Below, in pieces: positions 53,918-60,275 of a DNA stretch of 64,000 nucleotides. Made by a program: the position numbers and the translations under genes. Each line of letters starts with the position of its first letter. Positions within the stretch are counted from its first letter, which is position 1. Source of the stretch: Anaerorhabdus sp964386325 (GTDB lineage: Bacteria; Bacillota_I; Bacilli_A; Erysipelotrichales; Erysipelotrichaceae); NCBI GenBank assembly GCA_964386325.1, contig CAYLQY010000011.1, forward strand, positions 32,125 through 96,124. The letters run 5' to 3'. A model generated the notes under the pieces. That model did no database searches and had not been told where the DNA came from. It saw only the letters and a program-made list of their open reading frames with translations.

Positions 53918-53926
53918 TGATATAAT
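53918..53926 (+). promoter_or_regulatory. Extended -10 promoter of the plus-strand small RNA, copy 1
   Basis: TGATATAAT with weak -35. Predicted start at about 53933. Repeated identically at 54291-54299. Confidence 0.6.
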
Positions 53927-53932
53927 GAAATC

Positions 53933-53991
53933 AATTAGGAGAGTGTTCAGTGAACACATGTGAAAAGAGAGGGACGCGACCCTCTCTTTTT
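53933..53991 (+). ncRNA. Candidate antitoxin-like small RNA, copy 1
   Basis: About 59 nt from the predicted start to the T run. Two hairpins: GTGTTC-AGT-GAACAC and the terminator AAAGAGAGGG-ACGCGA-CCCTCTCTTT. Its 5' bases AATTAGGAG (53933-53941) are repeated at 54103-54111, where the minus-strand transcript would read CTCCTAATT, so this RNA can pair in trans with that transcript beside its ribosome binding site. Layout and pairing logic match RNA II of par/Fst loci. Function is inferred. Confidence 0.5.
53963..53991. terminator. Bidirectional terminator of the cassette, copy 1
   Basis: AAAAGAGAGGG-ACGCGA-CCCTCTCTTTTT, perfect stem with A and T tracts on opposite sides. It would end both convergent transcripts and gives them complementary terminator loops. 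Confidence 0.85.
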
Positions 53992-54024
53992 GCTATAGCG
54001 CTTATCCTTCTAATTAAATTTTAC

Positions 54025-54087
54025 TTAATCTTTATTTTTTGATTTTAATAAATATATTAGTATAAGGATTAAAGTGATAAATTCCAC
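54025..54087 (-). CDS. Candidate type I toxin-like membrane peptide, copy 1
   Basis: 20 residues from GTG 54087, MEFITLILILIYLLKSKNKD: one hydrophobic helix and a lysine-rich tail. AAGGAAAGG lies 6 bases before the GTG. An in-frame ATG at 54123 would give 32 residues but has no ribosome binding site. A 13-codon ORF (54146-54105) with its own GTGGAGG site precedes it, and that site can fold into AGTGGA/TCCACT, suggesting a structured leader. The peptide is too short for a confident homology call. Form and context resemble Fst-like toxins, without the Fst sequence. Confidence 0.45.
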   Translation of the reverse strand: MEFITLILILIYLLKSKNKD

Positions 54088-54305
54088 AGAAATCCTTTCC
54101 TTAATTAGGAGGAGTCCAGCCATAGCATTTTTAGTGGAAGTATCATAAGAACCTCCACTTATTGATTCGTAAAAAAATGAATAATCCTAAGAACTTTTCG
54201 TTTATTAATACAAGCAATAGTTGAAATTGAAAAATATTTAGTGAGTCGGTATAGAAGTGATAGTTAGTGTGTTTATAAATTCTCTTGAAATGATATAATG
54301 AAATC

Positions 54306-54364
54306 AATTAGGAGAGTGTTCAGTGAACACATGTGAAAAGAGAGGGACGCGACCCTCTCTTTTT
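54306..54364 (+). ncRNA. Candidate antitoxin-like small RNA, copy 2
   Basis: Identical to the RNA at 53933-53991, with the same extended -10 promoter at 54291-54299, the AATTAGGAG 5' element at 54306-54314 and the GAGAGGG/CCCTCTC terminator. Confidence 0.5.
54336..54364. terminator. Bidirectional terminator of the cassette, copy 2
   Basis: Same AAAAGAGAGGG-ACGCGA-CCCTCTCTTTTT hairpin as at 53963. Confidence 0.85.
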
Positions 54365-54397
54365 GCTATAGCGCTTATCCTTCTAATTAAATTTTAC

Positions 54398-54460
54398 TTA
54401 ATCTTTATTTTTTGATTTTAATAAATATATTAGTATAAGGATTAAAGTGATAAATTCCAC
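54398..54460 (-). CDS. Candidate type I toxin-like membrane peptide, copy 2
   Basis: Identical 20-residue peptide from GTG 54460 with the same AAGGAAAGG ribosome binding site; the 32-residue ATG form would start at 54496. The minus-strand upstream DNA differs from copy 1 beyond 54563. Only the TAGGAT -10-like element (54562-54557) is shared, so promoter strength may differ between copies. Confidence 0.45.
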   Translation of the reverse strand: MEFITLILILIYLLKSKNKD

Positions 54461-54577
54461 AGAAATCCTTTCCTTAATTAGGAGGAGTCCAGCCATAGCA
54501 TTTTTAGTGGAAGTATCATAAGAACCTCCACTTATTGATTCGCAAAAAAAAGAATAATCCTAAAATTCATTTATCTA

Positions 54578-54608
54578 TTGACTCTACCATTACTGGATAC
54601 TTTAAGAT
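54578..54608 (+). promoter_or_regulatory. Possible MerR-type promoter of the ABC-2 operon
   Basis: TTGACT (54578-54583), 19-bp spacer, TAAGAT (54603-54608). The spacer contains CCATTACTGG, an imperfect dyad. The operon's last gene encodes a MerR regulator. Tentative, because the -10 is poor. Confidence 0.4.
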
Positions 54609-54632
54609 GGGTGAACAAAGGAGGAAAATAAA

Positions 54633-55355
54633 GTGAATGTGATTGATGTACAAAATGTTTCTAAACTTTACGGGAATAAAAATGTAGTAAAAGATGTATC
54701 GTTTGTGATTGCCAAAGGGGAATGCTTTGGGATACTGGGCCATAATGGAGCGGGAAAAACTACCATTGTGGAAATGATTTTAGGTTTAAAGAAAATAGAT
54801 GGAGGTGGAACAATAAAACTTTTAGGAAATGATATGCATGTACGAAGAAGGGAATTATTTAATTTAGTAGGAGCACAACTACAAGACTCATCTTATCCAT
54901 ATAAAATTAAAGTGATAGAAGCATGTGAAGAAAGAGCAGTACTTTATAAGTGTGATATTGATATCGAAGTGCAACTGAAATTATTTTCGCTTTTTGATTT
55001 AAGAAATCGTGAGGTTGAAAGTTTATCAGGAGGAGAAAGACAACGCTTATCAATTCTGCTAGCGACAATACATGATCCAGAAGTTTTATTTCTAGATGAA
55101 TTAACAACGGGGTTGGATGCAGTAGCACGTAGAGAAATTTGGAAATATTTAATTGGATTAAAAAATAAAGGAACAAGTATTGTTTTAACTTCACACTTTA
55201 TGGATGAAGTTGAGGCGTTGTGTGATCGTGTGATAATTCTTCGCGATGGTGAAATTTTAATACAAGGTCAAGTTCAGGAGGTTATTCAAGGGACACCGTA
55301 TAAAACGATGGAAGAAGCTTACTTGTGGTACATGGGAGAGGATAAATTAATATGA
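54633..55355 (+). CDS. ABC transporter ATP-binding protein (ABC-2 exporter)
   Basis: 240 residues from GTG 54633 (GGAGG at 54620). Walker A GHNGAGKTTIV, signature LSGGERQRLS, Walker B VLFLDELTTGLDA and H-loop LTSHFMDE. In Walker B a Leu follows the catalytic Glu (DELT) where DEPT is usual. Partner of the permease that overlaps its end by ATGA. Substrate unknown. Confidence 0.93.
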   Translation: MNVIDVQNVSKLYGNKNVVKDVSFVIAKGECFGILGHNGAGKTTIVEMILGLKKIDGGGTIKLLGNDMHVRRRELFNLVGAQLQDSSYPYKIKVIEACEERAVLYKCDIDIEVQLKLFSLFDLRNREVESLSGGERQRLSILLATIHDPEVLFLDELTTGLDAVARREIWKYLIGLKNKGTSIVLTSHFMDEVEALCDRVIILRDGEILIQGQVQEVIQGTPYKTMEEAYLWYMGEDKLI

Positions 55356-56089
55356 AGAAATTTTTAACATATATAAGAATAGAGACACTCTTATCAATTC
55401 GTTCTATTGATGGGATATTCTTTGGAGTTTTAATGCCACTTGGATTGGTGGCACTTATTGCGGTTGTGAGTGGAAGTACTCTTACAAGTGAAGGGTATTC
55501 ATTTATAGATGCTTCTTTTGGTTCACTTATAACAGTAGGTATTTGTGCCACTGCTTTTATGGGTATACCCTTAACGATTGCGAATTATCGTGAAAAAAAG
55601 ATTTTAAAACAATTCTTTATAACACCGATTCGTCCAAGCTTCATCTTGTTTATTGACACTTTCTTATGTGCGTGTATATCAACGATTTCTGCAATTGGTG
55701 TTTATTTGTTGTTACACTTTTGTTGGGGGTTTGAAATAAAAGGAAATGTGATGATGGTGATTGTTTCATTCTATATCACAATGTTTGCGATGTATGGAAT
55801 AGGAATATTTATGGCAAGTGTTTGCAGAACTCAAAAAGTTGCGAATCTAGTTTGTACAATTGTATACTTCCCAATGTTATTACTATCAGGGGCAACTATT
55901 CCGTTTGAGGTATATCCTTCAGCAATACAAGGTGTTGCACAATTCTTACCATTATCTGTGGGGATTGAATTGTTGAAAACAACTTCTTTAAATCTTTCAA
56001 ATACTGACTTCATGGCAAGTATGTTTTACTTGATTGTTTTGGGAATTGTTAGTATAGTTTGCTCAATAAAAATCTTTAAATGGGAGTAG
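55352..56089 (+). CDS. ABC-2 type transporter permease
   Basis: 245 residues with six helices. It carries the ABC-2 pattern: PLTIANYREKKILKQFFITPIRPSFIL, then MFAMYGIGIFMASVCRTQKVANLV and SGATIPFEVYPSAIQGVAQFLPLSVGIELL. It works with the ATPase encoded upstream and is followed after 9 bp by the MerR gene, so the three form one operon. Drug or peptide export is likely. Confidence 0.92.
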   Translation: MKKFLTYIRIETLLSIRSIDGIFFGVLMPLGLVALIAVVSGSTLTSEGYSFIDASFGSLITVGICATAFMGIPLTIANYREKKILKQFFITPIRPSFILFIDTFLCACISTISAIGVYLLLHFCWGFEIKGNVMMVIVSFYITMFAMYGIGIFMASVCRTQKVANLVCTIVYFPMLLLSGATIPFEVYPSAIQGVAQFLPLSVGIELLKTTSLNLSNTDFMASMFYLIVLGIVSIVCSIKIFKWE

Positions 56090-56098
56090 GAGGAAATT

Positions 56099-56896
56099 AT
56101 GTTTCGTATAGGTGAATTTGCAAAGATGGGTCAGGTTACTATTAAAACACTTCGGTATTACGATGAAATTGAGTTATTAAAACCACAAGAAATTGATGTG
56201 ATGACAAATTATCGATATTACACAACGAAACAACTTGTCCAGCTTCATGAAATTCAATTCTATCGACAAATTGGGTGTAGTATTCAAGATATTAAAAAAA
56301 TTATAGCGGGTGAAAATGAAACAGAAATTTTAATGAGTAAGTGCCAGGAAACGCTAAATGAAATAAGCCGATTGAAACAACAAGTTAAACAAATTAATTA
56401 TCGAATAGAAAGCGAGAGAATAATGGAATATAAAGCAATAATTAAAGAAATACCAGCGTACACAATTTACGCAAAGAAAATGACGGTTTCAAATTATGCG
56501 GATTATGCTAAAGTTATACCAGAAATTGGGGAAGTGATGATGGAGGTAAATCCAGATTTAAAATGTGTAACTCCAGAATACTGTTACATATCTTATCTTG
56601 GAGAAACAGGTGATGATGTTAATTGGGAAATTGAATATTGTGAAGCGGTTGAAAAAATAGGTGTTGCGCCAGAAGGAATAGAGTTTAGAAGAACAGAGCC
56701 AATTACAGTTGTGTCTGTTATGCATAAAGGAAGTTATGCAGGTCTAAGATTAGCTTTTATTTTTGCGACAAATTGGGCGATGGAAAATGGTTATAAAATG
56801 TGTGGTTATCCTCGTGAAAGTTATATTGATGGTATGTGGAATTTTGAAGATGAAAATGAGTGGTTAACAGAAGTTCAGATTCCAATTGTAAAATAG
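56099..56896 (+). CDS. MerR family regulator with GyrI-like ligand domain
   Basis: 265 residues. HTH FRIGEFAKMGQVTIKTLRYYDEIELLKP, dimer coiled helix (about 80-118), then GyrI-like effector domain (about 120-265, with VVSVMHKGSYAGLRLAFIFATNWAMENGY). Paralogous in layout to the MerR protein at 46114. AGGAGG precedes the ATG. Last gene of the ABC-2 operon, which it probably regulates. Confidence 0.93.
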   Translation: MFRIGEFAKMGQVTIKTLRYYDEIELLKPQEIDVMTNYRYYTTKQLVQLHEIQFYRQIGCSIQDIKKIIAGENETEILMSKCQETLNEISRLKQQVKQINYRIESERIMEYKAIIKEIPAYTIYAKKMTVSNYADYAKVIPEIGEVMMEVNPDLKCVTPEYCYISYLGETGDDVNWEIEYCEAVEKIGVAPEGIEFRRTEPITVVSVMHKGSYAGLRLAFIFATNWAMENGYKMCGYPRESYIDGMWNFEDENEWLTEVQIPIVK

Positions 56897-56920
56897 GAAA
56901 GGAGATTCTCCTTTCTTTTT
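56896..56920 (+). terminator. Intrinsic terminator of the ABC-2/merR operon
   Basis: GAAAGGAGATTCTCCTTTC perfect stem followed by TTTTTGTTTT. Confidence 0.9.
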
Positions 56921-56968
56921 GTTTTATTTGATTGAAATAGTGTAAAATAAAAGTACGGAGGATTTCTC

Positions 56969-58183
56969 ATGTTTAAAAAGTTAGATGAAATTAAAGTGTT
57001 AAGAGATCCAATTCATGGGTATATACACATCGAATATGATGTACTGTGGAGATGTATGAATAGTCGTGAATTTCAACGATTGAGACGTATTAAACAATTA
57101 GGTGCATCGTATATGGTTTACCATACTGCTGAACATTCTCGTTTTGCACATTCTTTAGGGGTGTATGAAATTGTAAGAAGGATGCTTACTGAAAATAATG
57201 AGATTGGTTCATCAATTTCTGAGAAGGATAAAGTTGCGGTGATGCTTGCGGGATTGCTTCATGATATTGGGCATGGTCCATTTAGTCATGCCTTTGAATC
57301 TATTTGTAATACGAACCACGAGGAGTTTACAGAGCGAATCTTACTGGAGGATACCGAGGTTCATCGTATCATAGAAAAGGCGAATACGGGGCTGAGTGAG
57401 GCTGTGGCGAAGATTATCAGTCATACCCATCCTAATGGTTTGTTGACACAGATGATTAGTGGGCAATTTGATGCCGATCGAATGGATTACTTATTAAGAG
57501 ATGCATACTTTACTGGAACGAAGTATGGTGAATTTGATTTAGAAAGAATTCTAAGAACAATACGTGTAAAAGATGGAAAAATGGTTGTAAAGGAAACAGG
57601 TATTCATACAATTGAAGATTATATTATGGCTCGCTACCATATGTATTGGCAAGTTTACTATCATCCAACTGCACGTAGTTATGAAGTTATTCTTGCAAAC
57701 TTATTTAAACGTTTAAAAGATTGCAAAATAGAAAATCCAAAATTATTAAAAGAGACTCCACTTTTTGATGCTTTTTTATCAAAGCGAAAGATTACTGTAA
57801 AAGATCATTTTCTAATGGATGAGAATACATGTTTCTATGGGTTTAGTTGTATCGCTAATAGCGATGATAAAATTGCAAGTGACTTAGCTAAACGATTACT
57901 TAATCGTAAACTCTTTAAGTATCAAGATGTAATTGATAATAAAATGGTTGATAAGATGAAAAATAAACTTACGAAACGAGGATATGATTTGCGATATTAT
58001 TTCGCGACAGATGAAGTTAAACAACGACCATATCAACCTTATAAAGGTGATGATTTATCCGCAATTTGGATATTAATGAATAATGGTAAAATACTTGAAC
58101 TTTCAGAAGCAAGTAATATTGTTCACTCTCTTGTGCATGGAGAAAATAAAAATGAAGAAAAGATGTTCTTCCCAACAGATTGA
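56969..58183 (+). CDS. HD domain phosphohydrolase (dGTPase-like, YwfO-like)
   Basis: 404 residues. HD-domain metal site: HTAEHSRFAHSLGVYEI and LLHDIGHGPFSHAFE, with the later Asp in QFDADRMDYLLRDA. The start VLRDPIHGYIHIE is typical of the SAMHD1/YwfO-like group of deoxynucleotide triphosphohydrolases. It probably hydrolyses dNTPs in the cytoplasm. CGGAGG precedes the ATG; its own terminator follows. Confidence 0.92.
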   Translation: MFKKLDEIKVLRDPIHGYIHIEYDVLWRCMNSREFQRLRRIKQLGASYMVYHTAEHSRFAHSLGVYEIVRRMLTENNEIGSSISEKDKVAVMLAGLLHDIGHGPFSHAFESICNTNHEEFTERILLEDTEVHRIIEKANTGLSEAVAKIISHTHPNGLLTQMISGQFDADRMDYLLRDAYFTGTKYGEFDLERILRTIRVKDGKMVVKETGIHTIEDYIMARYHMYWQVYYHPTARSYEVILANLFKRLKDCKIENPKLLKETPLFDAFLSKRKITVKDHFLMDENTCFYGFSCIANSDDKIASDLAKRLLNRKLFKYQDVIDNKMVDKMKNKLTKRGYDLRYYFATDEVKQRPYQPYKGDDLSAIWILMNNGKILELSEASNIVHSLVHGENKNEEKMFFPTD

Positions 58184-58186
58184 AGA

Positions 58187-58212
58187 AAAGGTAGGAAAAT
58201 TTCCTGCCTTTT
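58187..58212 (+). terminator. Intrinsic terminator of the HD gene
   Basis: AAAAGGTAGGAAA / TTTCCTGCCTTTT with one G-U pair and a very short loop. Confidence 0.8.
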
Positions 58213-58289
58213 ATATTGCGCAATATGAAAGTTAGAAAAGGTATAAGATACTACACGATGTAGTGTTTAAAAATTTTAATTTATTACTC

Positions 58290-58317
58290 TTGACACTGTT
58301 CACTTATTAAGTATAAT
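58290..58317 (+). promoter_or_regulatory. Strong promoter of the DUF1934 gene
   Basis: TTGACA (58290-58295), 16-bp spacer, TATAAT (58312-58317), both consensus. The start would be about 10 bases before the ATG at 58335. Two palindromes lie upstream: ATATTGCGCAATAT (58213-58226) and ACTACACGATGTAGT (58250-58264). Confidence 0.85.
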
Positions 58318-58334
58318 CAATGCAGGAGAACTTT

Positions 58335-58712
58335 ATGGAACAAACTCAAGGATACTGCATTATCCATCAAACAGATTGTATGGAAGATACAAAAATTGTA
58401 TTCTACGAAGGTCAAGCTTTAATAAGTGAAAGTAGTTTATTCTTTTGTGAACAAGAGAATGAGAATACATTCACATATGCAGCGGATGAATTTCATATAA
58501 AGCGTACAGGTGAAGTAAACACTGATGTACATTTATATCTTCACCAGCGTGGCGAAGCAACAGTAGAGAGTGAATATGGCGTACTTGTGTTTGATACCGA
58601 AATAGTAAACTATATTGTTCAAGATGATGATTGGACAATAGAGTATAAAGTTCTACATGGAGATGATGAAGTTTTACATACAAAAATAGAATGTAAGATT
58701 TTGAAAAATTAG
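58335..58712 (+). CDS. DUF1934 family beta-barrel protein (YwiB-like)
   Basis: 125 residues from ATG 58335, because AGGAGA lies just before it; an ATG at 58320 is in frame but overlaps that site and the promoter. All-beta composition with ALISESSLFFCEQ and FHIKRTGEVNTDVHLYLHQRGEATVESEYGVL, matching the calycin-like YwiB family. Encoded just upstream of rpoE, as is usual for this family in Bacillota. Biochemical role unknown. Confidence 0.82.
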   Translation: MEQTQGYCIIHQTDCMEDTKIVFYEGQALISESSLFFCEQENENTFTYAADEFHIKRTGEVNTDVHLYLHQRGEATVESEYGVLVFDTEIVNYIVQDDDWTIEYKVLHGDDEVLHTKIECKILKN

Positions 58713-58730
58713 TTTTATTTGCATTTGATA

Positions 58731-58760
58731 TTGACATCTCGAACAAATGTGATTTAATAT
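58731..58760 (+). promoter_or_regulatory. rpoE promoter
   Basis: TTGACA (58731-58736), 18-bp spacer, TAATAT (58755-58760). Confidence 0.7.
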
Positions 58761-58815
58761 CTCATGAAATAGAAATAAAAATTTTCAATTGATTAGATGT
58801 ATAGGAGGAGTTCAC

Positions 58816-59151
58816 TTGACTTATCAATCAATGACCGACGTTGCACATAATGTACTAGCTAAACGCAAAAAAGGTGTTGAGTTCAACAAACTTTGGGGCG
58901 AAGTTTCAGATACATTAGGATTCGACACAACGATGCAACAAAGAAAAATTGCACAATTTTACACAGAGCTTATGCTCGACACAAGATTCACATCACTTGA
59001 AGATAACAAATGGGATCTTCGTTCTCGTCATTCATATAATGAAACACATATCGAAATTTTAGATATCGATGATGATGATTTTGATGATGAATTCGGTGAT
59101 GACACTGATGAAGAAGATGGCAAGAGAGATCTTGTTGAAGATGAATATTAG
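58816..59151 (+). CDS. rpoE: RNA polymerase delta subunit
   Basis: 111 residues from TTG 58816, chosen because AGGAGG ends 7 bases upstream; ATG 58831 is a weaker option. N-terminal HARE-HTH domain (about 5-75: TDVAHNVLAKRKKGVEFNKLWGEVSDTLGF ... IAQFYTELMLDTRFTSLEDNKWDLR) and a disordered acidic tail (DIDDDDFDDEFGDDTDEED). Delta speeds recycling and promoter discrimination of the polymerase in Bacillota. It is shorter than the B. subtilis protein, mainly in the acidic tail. Confidence 0.93.
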   Translation: MTYQSMTDVAHNVLAKRKKGVEFNKLWGEVSDTLGFDTTMQQRKIAQFYTELMLDTRFTSLEDNKWDLRSRHSYNETHIEILDIDDDDFDDEFGDDTDEEDGKRDLVEDEY

Positions 59152-59169
59152 GCAGTTAAGCTGCCTTTT
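59151..59169 (+). terminator. Short terminator after rpoE
   Basis: GGCAG-TTAAG-CTGCC followed by TTTTATT; the first G is the last base of the stop codon. Confidence 0.75.
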
Positions 59170-59186
59170 ATTGTAGAGGTAAAAAA

Positions 59187-59843
59187 ATGATTAAAACAAT
59201 GATTTGGGATTGGAACGGAACGTTGTTGAATGATGCAGAATGTTCATTCAATGTTTTGAATGATTGTCTTAGAAAAAGAGGTTTACCAGAAATTAAAGAA
59301 GTAGAAGATTATAAAAATATTTTTGATTTTCCAGTAATCAAAGTTTACGAAGCAGCTGGTTTCGATTTTAATAAAGATTCATTTGAAGATTTATCAATAG
59401 AGTATACTGAGGGATATCAAAATAATTATTTAAAGTATAATCTTCATGAACATGTGATTGATATTTTGAAAAGTAATATCAATCAAGGAATTACGAATGT
59501 ATTATTGTCTGCTTCACAAATTGATATTCTAAAAAAACAAGCTAGTGAATATAACTGTGATATGTACTTCAAAAAGATATTGGGATTAGATAATATTTAC
59601 GCTCATTCAAAAGTTGAACTTGCGAAAGATTTTATGAAGGAATCTGAATTAGATCCAAGTGAAATTGTTTGGATTGGAGATAGTATCCATGACTATGAAT
59701 GTGCAAAAGAATGTGGAACACATTGTATCTTAATTGCGAATGGTCATCAAACAAAAGAAAGATTAATTCCTACTGGAGCTAAGATTGTAGATACAATTGA
59801 TGAGGTAATTGAGAAGTGCCAAGAATTTGGTTTTGATACTTAA
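59187..59843 (+). CDS. HAD family phosphatase (phosphoglycolate phosphatase-like)
   Basis: 218 residues. Motif I IWDWNGTLLND (DxNGT, with Asn in place of the usual Asp-Gly pattern), motif II LLSAS, conserved Lys in AHSKVELAK and motif IV VWIGDSIHDYECAKE define a HAD phosphatase with an alpha-helical cap. Substrate unknown; phosphoglycolate or another small phosphomonoester. AGAGGT precedes the start, and it follows rpoE closely. Confidence 0.88.
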   Translation: MIKTMIWDWNGTLLNDAECSFNVLNDCLRKRGLPEIKEVEDYKNIFDFPVIKVYEAAGFDFNKDSFEDLSIEYTEGYQNNYLKYNLHEHVIDILKSNINQGITNVLLSASQIDILKKQASEYNCDMYFKKILGLDNIYAHSKVELAKDFMKESELDPSEIVWIGDSIHDYECAKECGTHCILIANGHQTKERLIPTGAKIVDTIDEVIEKCQEFGFDT

Positions 59844-60275
59844 TTTACTGCAAAAAACAGTAATAAAATAATTAGAATACGACTGTATTATTTGCGTTGC
59901 GGAGTTTTTTATTACACAATCTAATTTCTGATATTTAATAAAAAAAGATATCTACAGAACTAGAAGAGTCATAAATTTATAAAGAAATATGACTCTTTTT
60001 TTTGTGGTTTTTGGCATTTATGCTGGAAAAAGTTTTGTAGTAAGAATAGAAAAATAGATAATATTTTTCAAGAAATGATTGCAAATATAAATAAAAATAG
60101 TACATTATATGTAAATGATAACAAAAATAAATCTATAAAATAGGTGATAAAATTTGCTGTGTAAGTGCTAATAATTTGAAATGTTTTATTTTTCTGCTAG
60201 TATAACGTTAGAAATTTGCGATTTCATTACTTTTAAGTTAAGATGGAGTCTAGATTTTATGAAGTGAGGTAATAA
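59844..60275 (+). other. 432-bp AT-rich intergenic region with two hairpins
   Basis: A weak TTACTG-N7-CAGTAA hairpin follows the HAD gene (about 59846-59866). A strong orphan terminator AAGAGTCATA / TATGACTCTT with nine T lies at 59964-60006, with no ORF between it and the HAD gene. A small RNA ending there is possible; TTGCGT-N17-CACAAT at 59892-59920 is a poor promoter match. The rest (60007-60275) is very AT-rich and holds the start region of the sigma-like gene (GTGAGG before ATG). No repeat or coding signal seen. Confidence 0.5.
59964..60006 (+). terminator. Orphan intrinsic terminator
   Basis: AAGAGTCATA / TATGACTCTT, 14-nt loop, followed by a T9 run; 120 bases after the HAD stop. Confidence 0.8.

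Larger units (their letters stand above)
53875..54190. repeat. 316-bp duplicated cassette, copy 1
   Basis: Identical to 54248-54563 except for three base changes (53893, 54170, 54178), period 373 bp, separated by 57 bp of unrelated sequence. It contains a plus-strand promoter and short RNA, a bidirectional terminator, and a minus-strand mini-ORF with leader. No transposase or terminal inverted repeats, so it is a duplication of a small functional locus and not an insertion sequence. Confidence 0.95.
54248..54563. repeat. 316-bp duplicated cassette, copy 2
   Basis: Second copy of the cassette (99 percent identical to 53875-54190), ending 69 bp before the next ABC gene. The small RNA, terminator and mini-ORF parts are base-for-base identical between copies, so the only differences fall outside the functional parts. 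Confidence 0.95.

Noticed and set aside
53950..54042. Plus-strand 30-codon ORF (GTG start, AGGAG site) with a hydrophobic C-terminal half in the duplicated cassette
   Set aside because: It runs straight through the perfect terminator hairpin at 53963-53991, so the RNA should end before the stop codon. Its hydrophobic part is antisense to the better-supported minus-strand ORF. Kept only as a caution about which strand codes.
53875..54563. Duplicated cassette as an insertion sequence or MITE
   Set aside because: No terminal inverted repeats or clear target-site duplications were seen, and the unit contains ordered promoter, terminator and ORF signals.
53866..54632. A tRNA, riboswitch or CRISPR array in the large intergenic region
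   Set aside because: No cloverleaf, known aptamer core or regularly spaced short repeats; only two long copies of one unit are present.
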